From: Halobacillus litoralis
GTDB taxonomy: Bacteria; Bacillota; Bacilli; Bacillales; Halobacillaceae
Length of the DNA stretch: 50,990 nt
Assembly: GCF_020171725.1 (NCBI RefSeq)
Contig: NZ_JAIVAJ010000012.1
Span: 1 to 50,990, forward strand
Reading direction: 5' to 3'
The notes beneath the pieces are model-generated. The model had not been told where the DNA came from and made no database searches. It saw only the letters and a list, made by a program, of their open reading frames with translations. The translations under genes and the position numbers were made by a program. Below, piece by piece: positions 28,354 through 37,888 of the stretch; position 1 is the stretch's first letter; the number at the start of each line of letters is the position of its first letter.

Positions 28354-29004
28354 TTATTCTTTGTCTTCTTGTTCTTCACCTTCATCATCGCTCTTCTCAT
28401 TGATGACTTCCGGCTCTGCGTCAGCATTCTCAGTGTCAGGCTCTTCCGGCATTTCTTCTGGTGGCGTTACAGATACAATGGTTGTATCTGGATCTTCAGT
28501 AATCTCATACTTACGAGCTTCTTTCAGATCACTTACCAGAATGCTGTCCCCGATGTTCAATTCAGAAACATCAAGTGTGATTTCTTCTGGAATATCAGCC
28601 GGTTTGGCACGAATAGCCAATTCATAAAGCGGCTGCTGCAATACGCCGCCTTCTTTAGAACCTGCAGCTTCACCTTCTAGGTGTACAGGTACTTCAACGT
28701 CCATTTCTTCAGACATGTTTACGACGTAGAAGTCTGCGTGAATCAATTCATCTTTAAGTGGGTCAACCTGGTATTCATGTAACATAACGTCGACCGTTTC
28801 ACCATTATCGATATCTAAGGAGATAATAGCGTTCTTACCTTCGTCGCGTACTGTTTTAAGAAGTTCGATGCTGTTTACAGAGACTGTAATCGGTTGGTTC
28901 TCTTTGCCGTAAACAACGCTTGGCACGTTTCCTGCAAGTCGAAGTTCACGTGTAACAGACTGTTTAAGATTTTGTCTTTGGTTCGCTTTTAGTTTAGTAG
29001 CCAA
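28354..29004 (-). CDS. ctc: General stress protein Ctc, ribosomal protein L25 family
   Basis: Binds 5S rRNA in the 50S subunit, especially under stress. The L25 domain covers residues 1-95 (ELRLAGNVPSVVYGKENQPI), then comes the TL5-type C-terminal domain (VNMSEEMDVEVPVHLEGEA, GVLQQPLYELAIRAKP), and last an acidic tail of about 35 residues. The start is TTG at 29004: GGAGG lies 9 bases upstream and MATKLKANQ fits the family start, while the ATG at 29013 abuts the ribosome site. It has 216 residues. The promoter fits sigma-B. Confidence 0.94.
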   Translation of the reverse strand: MATKLKANQRQNLKQSVTRELRLAGNVPSVVYGKENQPITVSVNSIELLKTVRDEGKNAIISLDIDNGETVDVMLHEYQVDPLKDELIHADFYVVNMSEEMDVEVPVHLEGEAAGSKEGGVLQQPLYELAIRAKPADIPEEITLDVSELNIGDSILVSDLKEARKYEITEDPDTTIVSVTPPEEMPEEPDTENADAEPEVINEKSDDEGEEQEDKE

Positions 29005-29044
29005 ATTAATCATCCTCCATATAAATACCAATCATTTATATCAG

Positions 29045-29070
29045 TTTCCCGTTAATTTAAGACCTTAAAC
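29045..29070 (-). promoter_or_regulatory. ctc promoter, sigma-B type
   Basis: The -35 GTTTAA (29065-29070) and -10 GGGAAA (29045-29050) have a 14-base spacer. ctc is the classic sigma-B gene in B. subtilis, where the consensus is GTTTAA and GGGTAT. Confidence 0.8.
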
Positions 29071-29083
29071 CTCTTTTTGCAAA

Positions 29084-30037
29084 TTAATCAAACAAAATGC
29101 TGATGGACTGACGTTCATGAACGCGGATGATCGCTTCACTGATCAAGCCGGCAACGGACAATTCCGTAATCTTATCAATTTTCTTCTCTTCCCCAAGAGG
29201 AATCGTATTCGTGACGACTAACTCTTTGATCTTCGAGTTGTCGATTCGTTCAATCGCAGGACCTGAAAGGACAGGGTGCGTACAACAGGCATATACATCT
29301 TTAGCGCCATTCTCAATCAGAGCATTGGCAGCAAGCGTAATGGTTCCCGCTGTGTCTATGATATCATCGATCAGAATCGCTGTCTTCCCTTCGATATTAC
29401 CGACGATGTTCATGACCTCGGCTACGTTTGGACGTGGACGTCGTTTGTCGATAATGGCGATTGGAGCTTTCAAGCGATCCGCCATTTTACGGGCTCTTGT
29501 AACTCCGCCGTGGTCTGGAGACACGATGACAAGGTCGTCAAAGTTCTTTTCTTCAAAGTAGTCGGAAAGAATTGGAACCCCTACCAGGTGGTCAATCGGT
29601 ACATTGAAGAAACCTTGAATTTGCGGAGCGTGCAGATCAAGCATAAGGACACGGGACGCGCCTGCTGTTTCCAGTAGGTCTGCCACTAATTTCGCTGTGA
29701 TCGGCTCACGTGCACGTGCTTTACGATCCTGTCGTGCATAGCCGTAATAAGGCATTACGATGTTGATCGTTTTCGCAGAAGCACGCTTCAGCGCGTCGAT
29801 CATGATCAACAGCTCCATAATGTGCTGGTTGACCGGTTCGGATGTGGATTGAACGACATACACGTCACAACCTCGAATACTCTCTTCGATGTTAATTTGA
29901 ATTTCGCCATCACTGAAGCTTGTCACGGTACATTTACCGAGGTCGACTCCAATGTTATCTGCTATAGCACTCGCCAGCTCAGGGTTCGAGTTCAGGGAGA
30001 AAACTTTCAGGTTTGGATCCTTATATCCCGTTGTCAT
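29084..30037 (-). CDS. prs: Ribose-phosphate pyrophosphokinase
   Basis: Makes PRPP from ribose-5-phosphate and ATP for nucleotide, His and Trp synthesis. Class I PRPP synthetase motifs: [16 protein letters not shown] near residue 42, the flexible loop [13 protein letters not shown] near 100 and the PRPP loop [13 protein letters not shown] near 220. It has 317 residues, as in B. subtilis. The start lies 15 bases after the glmU stop, so both are co-transcribed. No terminator separates it from ctc. Confidence 0.98.
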   Translation of the reverse strand: MTTGYKDPNLKVFSLNSNPELASAIADNIGVDLGKCTVTSFSDGEIQINIEESIRGCDVYVVQSTSEPVNQHIMELLIMIDALKRASAKTINIVMPYYGYARQDRKARAREPITAKLVADLLETAGASRVLMLDLHAPQIQGFFNVPIDHLVGVPILSDYFEEKNFDDLVIVSPDHGGVTRARKMADRLKAPIAIIDKRRPRPNVAEVMNIVGNIEGKTAILIDDIIDTAGTITLAANALIENGAKDVYACCTHPVLSGPAIERIDNSKIKELVVTNTIPLGEEKKIDKITELSVAGLISEAIIRVHERQSISILFD

Positions 30038-30052
30038 GGATGATACCCTCCA

Positions 30053-31432
30053 TTAGTCTTTTTTTATCGATTTGATTCTTGATGCGTAGCCTTCTTTGTT
30101 CGTCTGACGAGATCGTGCAATCGACAAAGCTTCTGCTGGTACATCTTTATTGATCGTTGAGCCAGCCGCCACATAAGCGCCTTTTCCAACGGTTACTGGT
30201 GCAATTAAATTCGAATTACAGCCGATGAATGCATCGTCTTCAATGGTCGTCAGGTGTTTGTTCTGACCATCGTAATTCACTGTAATCGTTCCACAGCCAA
30301 TGTTCACGCCGCTGCCAACTTCAGCATCTCCGATATAACTTAAATGAGAAGCTTTACTTCCGTCACCGAACGATGCTTTCTTTACTTCTACAAAGTTGCC
30401 GACCTTCACATCGTCACCCAATGAAGATTGAGGGCGGATGTGTGCGAAAGGTCCAACCTGAACGCGGGCACCGATCCGGCTGTTGTTCGCTACACTCTGC
30501 TTCACGACGGACTCTGCACCGACATGACAGTCTTCAATCGTAGAATGCGGACCGATCTCCGCATCCGCTTCTACGACAGTATCCCCTTTAAGAATACTCC
30601 CTGGATGCACCATCACGTCCTGTCCGATTTTTACATCCGGACCAATATACGTGTTAGAAGGATCGACGATTGTCACTCCGGCACGCATGTGCTTTTCATT
30701 AATCCGTTGTTTCATGAGGGTCTCTGCCTTCGACAACGCAACGCGGTCGTTCACACCTAAGGACTCCGAGAAGTCAGGTGTTTGGTATGCGCTGATGGTT
30801 TCAGACTGACCTTTCAAGATTTCTACAACATCCGGCAGGTAGTATTCCCCTTGGACATTGTCGTTAGACACATTTTGTAACGCTTGAAAAAGCATCTTGT
30901 TATCAAAACAGTACGTACCTGTGTTGATTTCTTGAATCGCTTGTTCTTCGTCTGATGCATCTTTTTGCTCTACAATACGTTCGACTTGGCCGTTTCCTCC
31001 ACGAATCACACGACCATACCCTTGTGGATCTTCTGCATGAGCCGTTAGAACCGTAGCTTTGGCTCCTTCTTGATCATGGTGATCCAAGAGCTGTTGAAGC
31101 GTATCGGCTGTCAGCAGCGGAGTGTCTCCACAAACGACCACCGTCGTACCTTCTTTATCAGCCAGAATATCTTCCGCCTGAAGCACAGCATGACCTGTAC
31201 CAAGCTGCTCTTTTTGAATCACATAGTGACTGTCATCTCCAAGTTGGTCCTGCACTTTCTCCGCGCCATGCCCAACTACTGTAATCAGTTCACTCAGATC
31301 TAACGTCTTCAGCTGATCCACGACGTGTTGGACCATCGGTTTACCACATACAGGGTGTAACACTTTATATAACTTAGACTTCATACGAGTTCCTTGCCCG
31401 GCTGCCAATACGACAGCATATCGATTCGTCAT
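30053..31432 (-). CDS. glmU: Bifunctional GlmU: glucosamine-1-P acetyltransferase / UDP-GlcNAc pyrophosphorylase
   Basis: Supplies UDP-N-acetylglucosamine for wall and teichoic acid. The N-terminal uridyltransferase has [19 protein letters not shown] at residues 9-27 and CGDTPLL near 100. The C-terminal half is a left-handed beta-helix of hexapeptide repeats (about 250-440) with [12 protein letters not shown] and [10 protein letters not shown]. It has 459 residues (456 in B. subtilis). GGAGG precedes the ATG. It leads the glmU-prs unit. Confidence 0.98.
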   Translation of the reverse strand: MTNRYAVVLAAGQGTRMKSKLYKVLHPVCGKPMVQHVVDQLKTLDLSELITVVGHGAEKVQDQLGDDSHYVIQKEQLGTGHAVLQAEDILADKEGTTVVVCGDTPLLTADTLQQLLDHHDQEGAKATVLTAHAEDPQGYGRVIRGGNGQVERIVEQKDASDEEQAIQEINTGTYCFDNKMLFQALQNVSNDNVQGEYYLPDVVEILKGQSETISAYQTPDFSESLGVNDRVALSKAETLMKQRINEKHMRAGVTIVDPSNTYIGPDVKIGQDVMVHPGSILKGDTVVEADAEIGPHSTIEDCHVGAESVVKQSVANNSRIGARVQVGPFAHIRPQSSLGDDVKVGNFVEVKKASFGDGSKASHLSYIGDAEVGSGVNIGCGTITVNYDGQNKHLTTIEDDAFIGCNSNLIAPVTVGKGAYVAAGSTINKDVPAEALSIARSRQTNKEGYASRIKSIKKD

Positions 31433-31464
31433 GAACGTACCTCCATCCTAATTATCCATTATGA

Positions 31465-31493
31465 ATAATATCTTAAAAACCGTCTAATTTCAA
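31465..31493 (-). promoter_or_regulatory. glmU promoter (sigma-A)
   Basis: The -35 TTGAAA (31488-31493) and -10 TATTAT (31465-31470) have a 17-base spacer, 33 bases before the glmU start. Confidence 0.65.
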
Positions 31494-31560
31494 TCCATAG
31501 CAGAAGTGGCAGAAACAGTCAGACACCTACCTATGGACTAGTTCTACAACCTCTCTAAAC

Positions 31561-31594
31561 AAAAAAAGAAGCCTAACCACTACATAGGTTAGAC
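31561..31594 (-). terminator. spoVG terminator
   Basis: GTCTAACC / GGTTAGGC (31587-31594 with 31571-31578) is followed by a TTC and seven U on the minus strand. Confidence 0.9.
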
Positions 31595-31612
31595 TCCCGG
31601 TGTTCGTAAGTA

Positions 31613-31912
31613 TTAGGAAGCGCCGGCTTCTTCAAACTCTACTTCTGCCTGCTCCTCGTCTCCAGCACGTTGGTATGCTCCAAGAACAGCTTCCTGAATC
31701 TTCCCACGTGTACCAGAATTGATCGGGTGCGCAATGTCTCTGAACTCACCATCTGGTGTACGCTTGCTCGGCATGGCTACGAATAAACCATTGTTGCCAT
31801 CAATCACCCGTATGTCATGGACAACAAACTCCTGGTCCAAGGTAATAGAAGCAATTGCTCGCATTCTTCCTTCCGTATTTACGCGTCGCAGTCTTACGTC
31901 AGTTACTTCCAT
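31613..31912 (-). CDS. spoVG: RNA/DNA-binding regulator SpoVG
   Basis: Small nucleic-acid-binding protein affecting asymmetric septation, cortex and, in related bacteria, virulence and capsule. The conserved core is [37 protein letters not shown] and [11 protein letters not shown]. It has 99 residues (97 in B. subtilis), with an acidic tail. AGGTGGTGA precedes the ATG. The promoter is sigma-H type. In B. subtilis yabJ lies between purR and spoVG; here it is missing. Confidence 0.97.
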   Translation of the reverse strand: MEVTDVRLRRVNTEGRMRAIASITLDQEFVVHDIRVIDGNNGLFVAMPSKRTPDGEFRDIAHPINSGTRGKIQEAVLGAYQRAGDEEQAEVEFEEAGAS

Positions 31913-31953
31913 TAAGATTCACCACCTTTTATAAAAAAGAACTTATATACTTC

Positions 31954-31980
31954 AATTCCACAAAACGCCAAAAATTCCTG
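31954..31980 (-). promoter_or_regulatory. spoVG promoter, sigma-H type
   Basis: CAGGAATTT (-35, 31972-31980) and GTGGAATTG (-10 GAAT near 31955-31958) match the B. subtilis spoVG sigma-H promoter closely. The AT-rich tract upstream (31983-32030) is of the kind AbrB binds. Confidence 0.82.
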
Positions 31981-32092
31981 CTTCATTTAATAAAAAGTTT
32001 TCAAATAAATTGATTTTTTTCGTCCATTGGTTGTATTTCTAAAGTATGAGTCTGGTGAATGCTGTTGTAGAGCGTTTTCATGCAGGCTCCTA

Positions 32093-32130
32093 ATAAAAAA
32101 GCTTCTCAAACCTGGAAGTTGAGAAGCTTT
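32093..32130 (-). terminator. purR terminator
   Basis: A perfect 12-base stem AAAGCTTCTCAA / TTGAGAAGCTTT (32119-32130 with 32098-32109), followed by U residues and ending 5 bases after the purR stop. It shows that spoVG is not read with purR. Confidence 0.93.
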
Positions 32131-32134
32131 CCCA

Positions 32135-32953
32135 TTATAAATACTGTAACAAGTTTCCTGGTTTCACTTCAATGCTTTGAGCACGATCATCAGCATTTAT
32201 GATTTGAACCAGTGATAAATAGTCTTCTACTACGCGTTCTTCATCCTCATCCTCTGCCTCTGCCAATACACCGATACCAGCCACTTCAGCGTCGAACTCC
32301 TTCAACAGATTCTTCATTCCGTTGATGGTGCCTCCCGCTTTCATGAAGTCATCGATGATACAGACGCGCGCCCCTTGCTGTAAGGAACGCTTCGTTAGGA
32401 CCATCGTCTGAATCTTGCGAGTGGAGCCTGATACGTAATTGATACTGACGGTGGAGCCTTCTGTCACCTTCGGGTCTCTTCTGGCGATGACCACCGGGAC
32501 ATTCAAGTAGGATGCCACAGCATACGCAAGCGGAATCCCTTTCGTCGCCACCGTAATGATGGCATCAATGTCTTGATCATGGAAGGCTGATGCGAAAAGA
32601 CGGCCGATGTCACGCGTCGTTTTCGGGTCTCCGAGAATATCACTCATAAACAAATAGCCACCGGGCAGAAGCCTCTCTGGATCCTCGAGCTTTTCACACA
32701 ACGATTGCACGAATTCAAGGCTGTATTCCTTGGAATAGGACGGAATGTACTTCACACCGCCTGCCGCTCCGGCAATCGTCTCCAGATAGCCGATGCCTTC
32801 TTCCCGAAACATCTTATTCACAATTGCTAAATCTTCGCTGATCGATGACTTCGCCGAATCGAACTTCTCTGAAAAATAAGGAAGAGAAACCAACTCTTTA
32901 GGGCGGTCCAAAATGAAATGTGTCATCGCGACTAACCGTTCACTTCTTTTCAT
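32135..32953 (-). CDS. purR: Purine operon repressor PurR
   Basis: Represses purine synthesis genes when PRPP is low. An N-terminal winged helix (residues 1-75) is followed by a phosphoribosyltransferase-like domain with the PRPP site VCIIDDFMKAGGTING near residue 200. It has 272 residues (285 in B. subtilis). GAGGTG precedes the ATG. A promoter overlapping a PurBox-like sequence lies in the short gap from ispE, suggesting self-regulation as in B. subtilis. Confidence 0.97.
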   Translation of the reverse strand: MKRSERLVAMTHFILDRPKELVSLPYFSEKFDSAKSSISEDLAIVNKMFREEGIGYLETIAGAAGGVKYIPSYSKEYSLEFVQSLCEKLEDPERLLPGGYLFMSDILGDPKTTRDIGRLFASAFHDQDIDAIITVATKGIPLAYAVASYLNVPVVIARRDPKVTEGSTVSINYVSGSTRKIQTMVLTKRSLQQGARVCIIDDFMKAGGTINGMKNLLKEFDAEVAGIGVLAEAEDEDEERVVEDYLSLVQIINADDRAQSIEVKPGNLLQYL

Positions 32954-32966
32954 GATTCACACCTCA

Positions 32967-33017
32967 AAATCCGAATATTATTTATACAATATATCAGATT
33001 TGTACGGATTTAATCAA
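32967..33017 (-). promoter_or_regulatory. purR promoter with candidate PurBoxes
   Basis: The -35 TTGATT (33012-33017) and -10 TATATT (32988-32993) have an 18-base spacer. On the plus strand, AAATCCGAATATT (32967-32979) matches the PurBox AWWWCCGAACWWT at 12 of 13 bases. A weaker inverted partner, AAATCCGTACAAA on minus (32999-33011), has two mismatches. The pair flanks the -10. Confidence 0.65.
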
Positions 33018-33019
33018 GT

Positions 33020-33880
33020 TCATTCCCGATATCCTAACATTCTTACGATATATACTTCTTCACAAAACCCTTTCAGGCTATTGTAAATCCGCTGAGCACG
33101 GGCATCCTGTTCAACCAGGGCAAAGACCGTCGGACCGCTTCCGCTCATCAGCACAGCATCCGCTCCGCCTTGGCGCATCTGATCTTTAATCTGGCCCACT
33201 TCTTCGTGAAGGTTCATCGTGACCCCTTCCAATGTGTTGCCGACATTGCCACAGATCGATTTGAAGTCTCCATCCTTCAAGGCTTGAATCATCGCTTCCG
33301 TATTCGGGTGAGCCGCTTCTTGTAAGTCCAAGTTCTGATACACCGTCTGTGTCGACACGCCGATTGTCGGCTTCGCCAATACGACCCAGCACGGAGGTGG
33401 CGCAGGAAGGGCCTCGACCTTTTCCCCTCGACCTGTAGCGTGGGCCGTCCCGCCATACACGCAGAATGATACATCTGAACCGATTTGAGCACCGAGTTCA
33501 GCAAGTTCGTCTGTCGTTCGGTTCAATTCCCACAAGCGGTTCAATCCTCTAAGCACTGCCGCGGCATCGCTGCTTCCACCAGCAAGTCCCGCTGCAACCG
33601 GGATATTCTTCTCTATAAAAATCCGGACGCCTTTCTTCACGCCATAATGGTCCTTTAACAGCTTCGCCGCCCTGTAGGCCAAGTTGCGTTCGTCATTCGG
33701 AACGAACCGATTCTCCGATTCGACTTTAATGACATTCTGCTTCAAGGGAGTCAGTTCGATCCGGTCAGCCAAGTCGACGGTCGTCATGACCATCTCCACT
33801 TCATGGAAGCCATCATTTCTTTTGTACAGCACGTCCAAAGATAAATTTATTTTCGCAGGAGCTTTTTCTAACATTTGCAT
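33020..33880 (-). CDS. ispE: 4-diphosphocytidyl-2-C-methyl-D-erythritol kinase
   Basis: GHMP kinase of the MEP isoprenoid pathway. Motifs: [14 protein letters not shown] at the N-terminus, the ATP loop [15 protein letters not shown] near residue 95 and [11 protein letters not shown] near 255. It has 286 residues (289 in B. subtilis). The ATG at 33880 follows AGGTG by about 5 bases; a second ATG two codons on is less well placed. It lies between sspF and purR as in other Bacillaceae. Confidence 0.97.
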   Translation of the reverse strand: MQMLEKAPAKINLSLDVLYKRNDGFHEVEMVMTTVDLADRIELTPLKQNVIKVESENRFVPNDERNLAYRAAKLLKDHYGVKKGVRIFIEKNIPVAAGLAGGSSDAAAVLRGLNRLWELNRTTDELAELGAQIGSDVSFCVYGGTAHATGRGEKVEALPAPPPCWVVLAKPTIGVSTQTVYQNLDLQEAAHPNTEAMIQALKDGDFKSICGNVGNTLEGVTMNLHEEVGQIKDQMRQGGADAVLMSGSGPTVFALVEQDARAQRIYNSLKGFCEEVYIVRMLGYRE

Positions 33881-33965
33881 GCGAGCACCTCATCTTTAAA
33901 GGTTATCTCCAAGCATTGTATCACATTTTCAAAATAAAAAGCGTCACCATCTTTTTCTGAGCACA

Positions 33966-33996
33966 CGAAAAACCCCCTCGCGTCGCACGAGGGGGG
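33966..33996 (-). terminator. sspF terminator
   Basis: CCCCCTCG / CGAGGGGG (33988-33995 with 33973-33980) has a seven-base loop, followed by TTTTTCG on the minus strand. Confidence 0.92.
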
Positions 33997-34001
33997 AATA
34001 C

Positions 34002-34175
34002 TTATTTCTTCATCATTTGCTCTTCAGCCATTTGAACTGCCCGCTTTACCATGTTACCGGCATCGCGAGTCGTAATGCCGCCCCAGCCGTCTTTTTGCAC
34101 TGTGTCGTAAAAACCAAGTTCTTTCGCGATCTCTTCTTTCAACGAATCGGACATAATACCTTTACGTCTGCCCAT
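34002..34175 (-). CDS. sspF: Small acid-soluble spore protein SspF (alpha/beta type)
   Basis: A 57-residue DNA-coating spore protein. It begins [10 protein letters not shown], continues [15 protein letters not shown] in general pattern (here [15 protein letters not shown]) and has the SASP signature [23 protein letters not shown] lies 10 bases before the ATG at 34173-34175. The B. subtilis protein at the same place is 61 residues, between veg and ispE. A sigma-G promoter is expected, but none was convincing in the 171 bases upstream. Confidence 0.95.
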   Translation of the reverse strand: MGRRKGIMSDSLKEEIAKELGFYDTVQKDGWGGITTRDAGNMVKRAVQMAEEQMMKK

Positions 34176-34321
34176 CGTCTTCAGCTCCTTTCGCTTTCAC
34201 TTGTACGACACCCTTAGCTTACGCAGGAGAGCTCGACCTTAAACAGGCACATACAGGGAAGCATGGAAAAGGATACAGCGAGAAAAAAAGCGGAATTGGA
34301 ACAAACTATCTGTGTGAAAAC

Positions 34322-34352
34322 AAAAAAAAAGCAGCAAACGAAGTGTTTACTG
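34322..34352 (-). terminator. veg terminator overlapping the stop codon
   Basis: GCAGTAAAC / GTTTGCTGC (34344-34352 with 34331-34339, one G-U pair) is followed by nine U. The veg TAA lies within the first arm. Confidence 0.9.
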
Positions 34353-34607
34353 CTCAAGAGCCATTGTTTGTAGGTCGTCGAAGTTCAACTCAACCGTTTC
34401 TGTAAGTACATCTGCATAGCTGTAGGATACACGTTCAAAAGCATTTTCTTCTTGGTCAAGTTCAACAATGAACACAGCTGGGTACGTCTCTGCCAGAATG
34501 CCTGAACGTTCAATCGTTTTGCGACGTCCACCATTTGCCTTCAGCGTTAAACGTTTACCAATCTGACCTTCTAAGGACTGCTTGATTTCTACTAGCGTTT
34601 TAGCCAC
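34347..34607 (-). CDS. veg: Biofilm-related protein Veg
   Basis: Highly expressed small protein. In B. subtilis, Veg stimulates biofilm formation by acting against SinR. The family core [20 protein letters not shown] and [14 protein letters not shown] is intact. The start is GTG at 34607: GGTGG lies 6 bases upstream and the product is 86 residues, the B. subtilis length. Two strong sigma-A promoters are upstream. Confidence 0.95.
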   Translation of the reverse strand: MAKTLVEIKQSLEGQIGKRLTLKANGGRRKTIERSGILAETYPAVFIVELDQEENAFERVSYSYADVLTETVELNFDDLQTMALEQ

Positions 34608-34630
34608 TACACTCCACCTCACTGATATTT

Positions 34631-34659
34631 AGTTTACCACGCATACGGGACAAAGTCAA
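34631..34659 (-). promoter_or_regulatory. veg promoter, proximal
   Basis: The -35 TTGACT (34654-34659) and -10 TAAACT (34631-34636) have a 17-base spacer, 24 bases before the GTG start. Confidence 0.75.
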
Positions 34660-34671
34660 ATAAAATTATTA

Positions 34672-34701
34672 ATTATACCAATGTTCATAAAAACATGTCA
34701 A
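34672..34701 (-). promoter_or_regulatory. veg promoter, distal
   Basis: The -35 TTGACA (34696-34701) and -10 TATAAT (34672-34677) are both full consensus, with an 18-base spacer. The B. subtilis veg region is also known for strong tandem promoters. Confidence 0.88.
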
Positions 34702-34777
34702 CATAAGATTACTGAAAACCCTTCTTAAGTTAGCTTATCCATGATTAGGAAAATTATGTAGAAGTGCCTGAAATTCT

Positions 34778-34809
34778 AAAAAGCCGCCTATGTCGATCAA
34801 TAAGCGGCT
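34778..34809 (-). terminator. yabG terminator overlapping the stop codon
   Basis: AGCCGCTTA / TAGGCGGCT (34801-34809 with 34782-34790, one G-U pair) is followed by TTTTT. The yabG TAG shares bases with the first arm. Confidence 0.88.
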
Positions 34810-35683
34810 ATAAATCTTCGTACGATTCTTGTGAATATGGCATGCCGATTCGCAGTAATCCTCTCGTCTCAATTCCTCCGAGGCCCGATTCCCCACTAAT
34901 GGTATTTCGAATGACCTCCCATATATTGATATGATTGGTGACCGACGTATATGCCACCCTTGCTGCAACATATACAGGATCGATCGCATGAATGTTCACA
35001 CGCTTTGGTGAACTAGCAAAGTTCGCCCCGGCCTTAATGATCGATTCAAAATGGGACTGACACGCCCCGGCAAAGACGACCATCTGATCGAAGTTCGGGT
35101 ATTTCTGACGGATGTTCCGTACCGCTTCCACGAAGTAACGCGAATGACGATAGGACTCCAGCTCACGCATCGAACCCTTCGCCTTCGAATAAGCGTCATG
35201 CCCCGTGATCACCACGATTTCGGGATGGACTTTCTCAATCAAATCCATGATCCTCGTCGGCATTTCTTTTTCATGCATATATTGACCATGTACTTGAAGT
35301 CCGAGCTGTTCATACAAGGCAATGCATTTTTTCAGAAAAAGAGGATCTCCATCTACATGAAGAATTCGAGGGGGGATTTGAAAATAGTTCGAGTCTTGGC
35401 TGCTGGAGTACCCGCTGCCAGCTTCTGATTCCCGCTGCTCCTTCAACAAGCGGTAATCCTGCCTGAAGAGACGATAGGAATACGATTCCTGCTCATCAAC
35501 CTTCTCTTTCATCCGGTGATATTCAGCTCCGGTCACCTCTTGCAGATCACCCAAGGGGGCATCTGCCTCTAAACGGACATGCTCTCCCATTAACTTGATG
35601 ATCGGTCCACCTGTCGACTGCACGCGAAAAATAATGTCATTGGAGTACGATTTTCTTGTCACTAAGTCTCCGGTTGTTATCAT
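34808..35683 (-). CDS. yabG: Spore coat protease YabG
   Basis: Cysteine protease that trims coat proteins such as SpoIVA and YeeK late in sporulation. The family core includes VVITGHDAYSKAKG near residue 160, RHSRYFVEAV, VVFAGACQSHFES (catalytic His and Cys region) and ASSPKRVNIHAIDPVYV. It has 291 residues (290 in B. subtilis) from the ATG at 35683 with AGGTGG 6 bases upstream. Mother-cell expression is supported by a sigma-K-type promoter. Confidence 0.95.
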   Translation of the reverse strand: MITTGDLVTRKSYSNDIIFRVQSTGGPIIKLMGEHVRLEADAPLGDLQEVTGAEYHRMKEKVDEQESYSYRLFRQDYRLLKEQRESEAGSGYSSSQDSNYFQIPPRILHVDGDPLFLKKCIALYEQLGLQVHGQYMHEKEMPTRIMDLIEKVHPEIVVITGHDAYSKAKGSMRELESYRHSRYFVEAVRNIRQKYPNFDQMVVFAGACQSHFESIIKAGANFASSPKRVNIHAIDPVYVAARVAYTSVTNHINIWEVIRNTISGESGLGGIETRGLLRIGMPYSQESYEDL

Positions 35684-35712
35684 AATCTCCCACCTCACAG
35701 AAAGCACTAATG

Positions 35713-35743
35713 TAGTCTATGTGGGCTGACTTTACGATGTGTC
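35713..35743 (-). promoter_or_regulatory. yabG promoter, sigma-K type
   Basis: The -10 CATAGACTA (35713-35721) fits CATAnnnTA, and ACAC (about 35739-35743) supplies the AC of the -35 at 17 bases. yabG is a sigma-K gene in B. subtilis. Confidence 0.65.
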
Positions 35744-35795
35744 ACTTTTCCTAATTGAGGATGTCCGAACGAGACCGCCACGTTCTGTTGGGCCG

Positions 35796-35810
35796 CGGAA
35801 AGCGAGTGGT
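35796..35810 (+). repeat. Remnant of the dispersed palindromic repeat
   Basis: CGGAAAGCGAGTGGT matches, with one mismatch, the 3' part of the full element at 36059-36178 (CGGAAAGCGAGTTGT). It looks like the end of a decayed second copy. Confidence 0.45.
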
Positions 35811-35851
35811 CCCCCCACTCTTCACTCCAGTTCGTACAGATCAAAACCAAA

Positions 35852-35883
35852 AAAAGCCCAGACGTTTAGACGTCTGGGCTTTC
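35852..35883. repeat. Duplicate of the ksgA terminator (copy 1)
   Basis: A 32-base sequence identical, except at one base, to 36224-36255. It forms a strong hairpin (AAAGCCCAGACGT...ACGTCTGGGCTTT) with a better U tract on the minus strand than copy 2. The block between the two copies, 35884-36223, is non-coding. Confidence 0.85.
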
Positions 35884-36058
35884 CAGTCTGTTGAAAAAGG
35901 TTGGAGAACGCTTCTGTTACAAATGTGGAGTTTTCCACCCCACTGTACAAAAGTAGCGCGAACAGAACCGAGCAGGAATATGGAAAGGCGAACGCTATGC
36001 TGTGCCATCATCGCCTTTTCGGACGGTAGCATAAGAGGTTCCGTCTTTCCTTCATAAA

Positions 36059-36178
36059 GGTGTTGGCGAAACTGCGAGACTCCTATGGGAGCAGAGTACA
36101 GATGAGACCCCGCAGCGAACGAAGGGAGCGAGGAGACTCAGCGGACGCCCACGGAAAGCGAGTTGTTTCGCCAACACC
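36059..36178. repeat. Dispersed palindromic intergenic repeat element
   Basis: A 120-base element with perfect 14-base inverted ends, GGTGTTGGCGAAAC (36059-36072) and GTTTCGCCAACACC (36165-36178). The inside contains GCGAGACTCC, GAGACCCCGCAG, GCGAGGAGACTC and CCACGGAAAGCGAG. Elements with this core pattern (GAGACTCC...GACCCCGC...GGAAAGCG) recur between genes in many Bacillaceae genomes; that is from memory. It carries no transposase and is probably a structured RNA or a non-autonomous repeat. Confidence 0.7.
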
Positions 36179-36223
36179 GCTTCTCAAACTTTATAAGAAC
36201 CGATAGGACTTCTCGACATCCTG

Positions 36224-37678
<1,455 letters not shown>

Positions 37679-37850
37679 TCTTGTTTCCCCCTGTATAAGC
37701 GAGCCATAATCCACCCTTAGCATACCATGAATCCATCACAGAGGCGACAACCCGTCCTTGAAGGGGATTCTACCTCCTGCCGCTAAACAGCCGCATAAGA
37801 GCCCTCTGAATCATTATGGTGAACAAGCTGTCTTCATGCTTTCTAAAAAC

Positions 37851-37882
37851 AAAAAAGGAGCAGGGATCCGATACCCCTGCTC
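37851..37882 (-). terminator. yabE terminator
   Basis: GAGCAGGG / CCCTGCTC (37875-37882 with 37858-37865) has a nine-base loop and is followed by C and six U on the minus strand. Confidence 0.92.
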
Positions 37883-37888
37883 TTACCT

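Noticed and set aside
34176..34321. Sigma-G promoter for sspF
   Set aside because: A GTATG -35-like element is present, but no CATnnTA -10 occurs at 17-18 bases.
35841..36032. Minus-strand 63-codon frame in the repeat block
   Set aside because: It lies across the duplicated terminator and the repeat-rich non-coding block, with no ribosome site or recognisable protein.
36059..36178. Insertion sequence
   Set aside because: It has inverted ends but only 120 bases and no transposase, so it is called a repeat element.
37741..37850. Possible small RNA between rnmV and yabE
   Set aside because: Short GC-rich pairings exist, but there is no promoter-terminator pair on either strand for a separate RNA.
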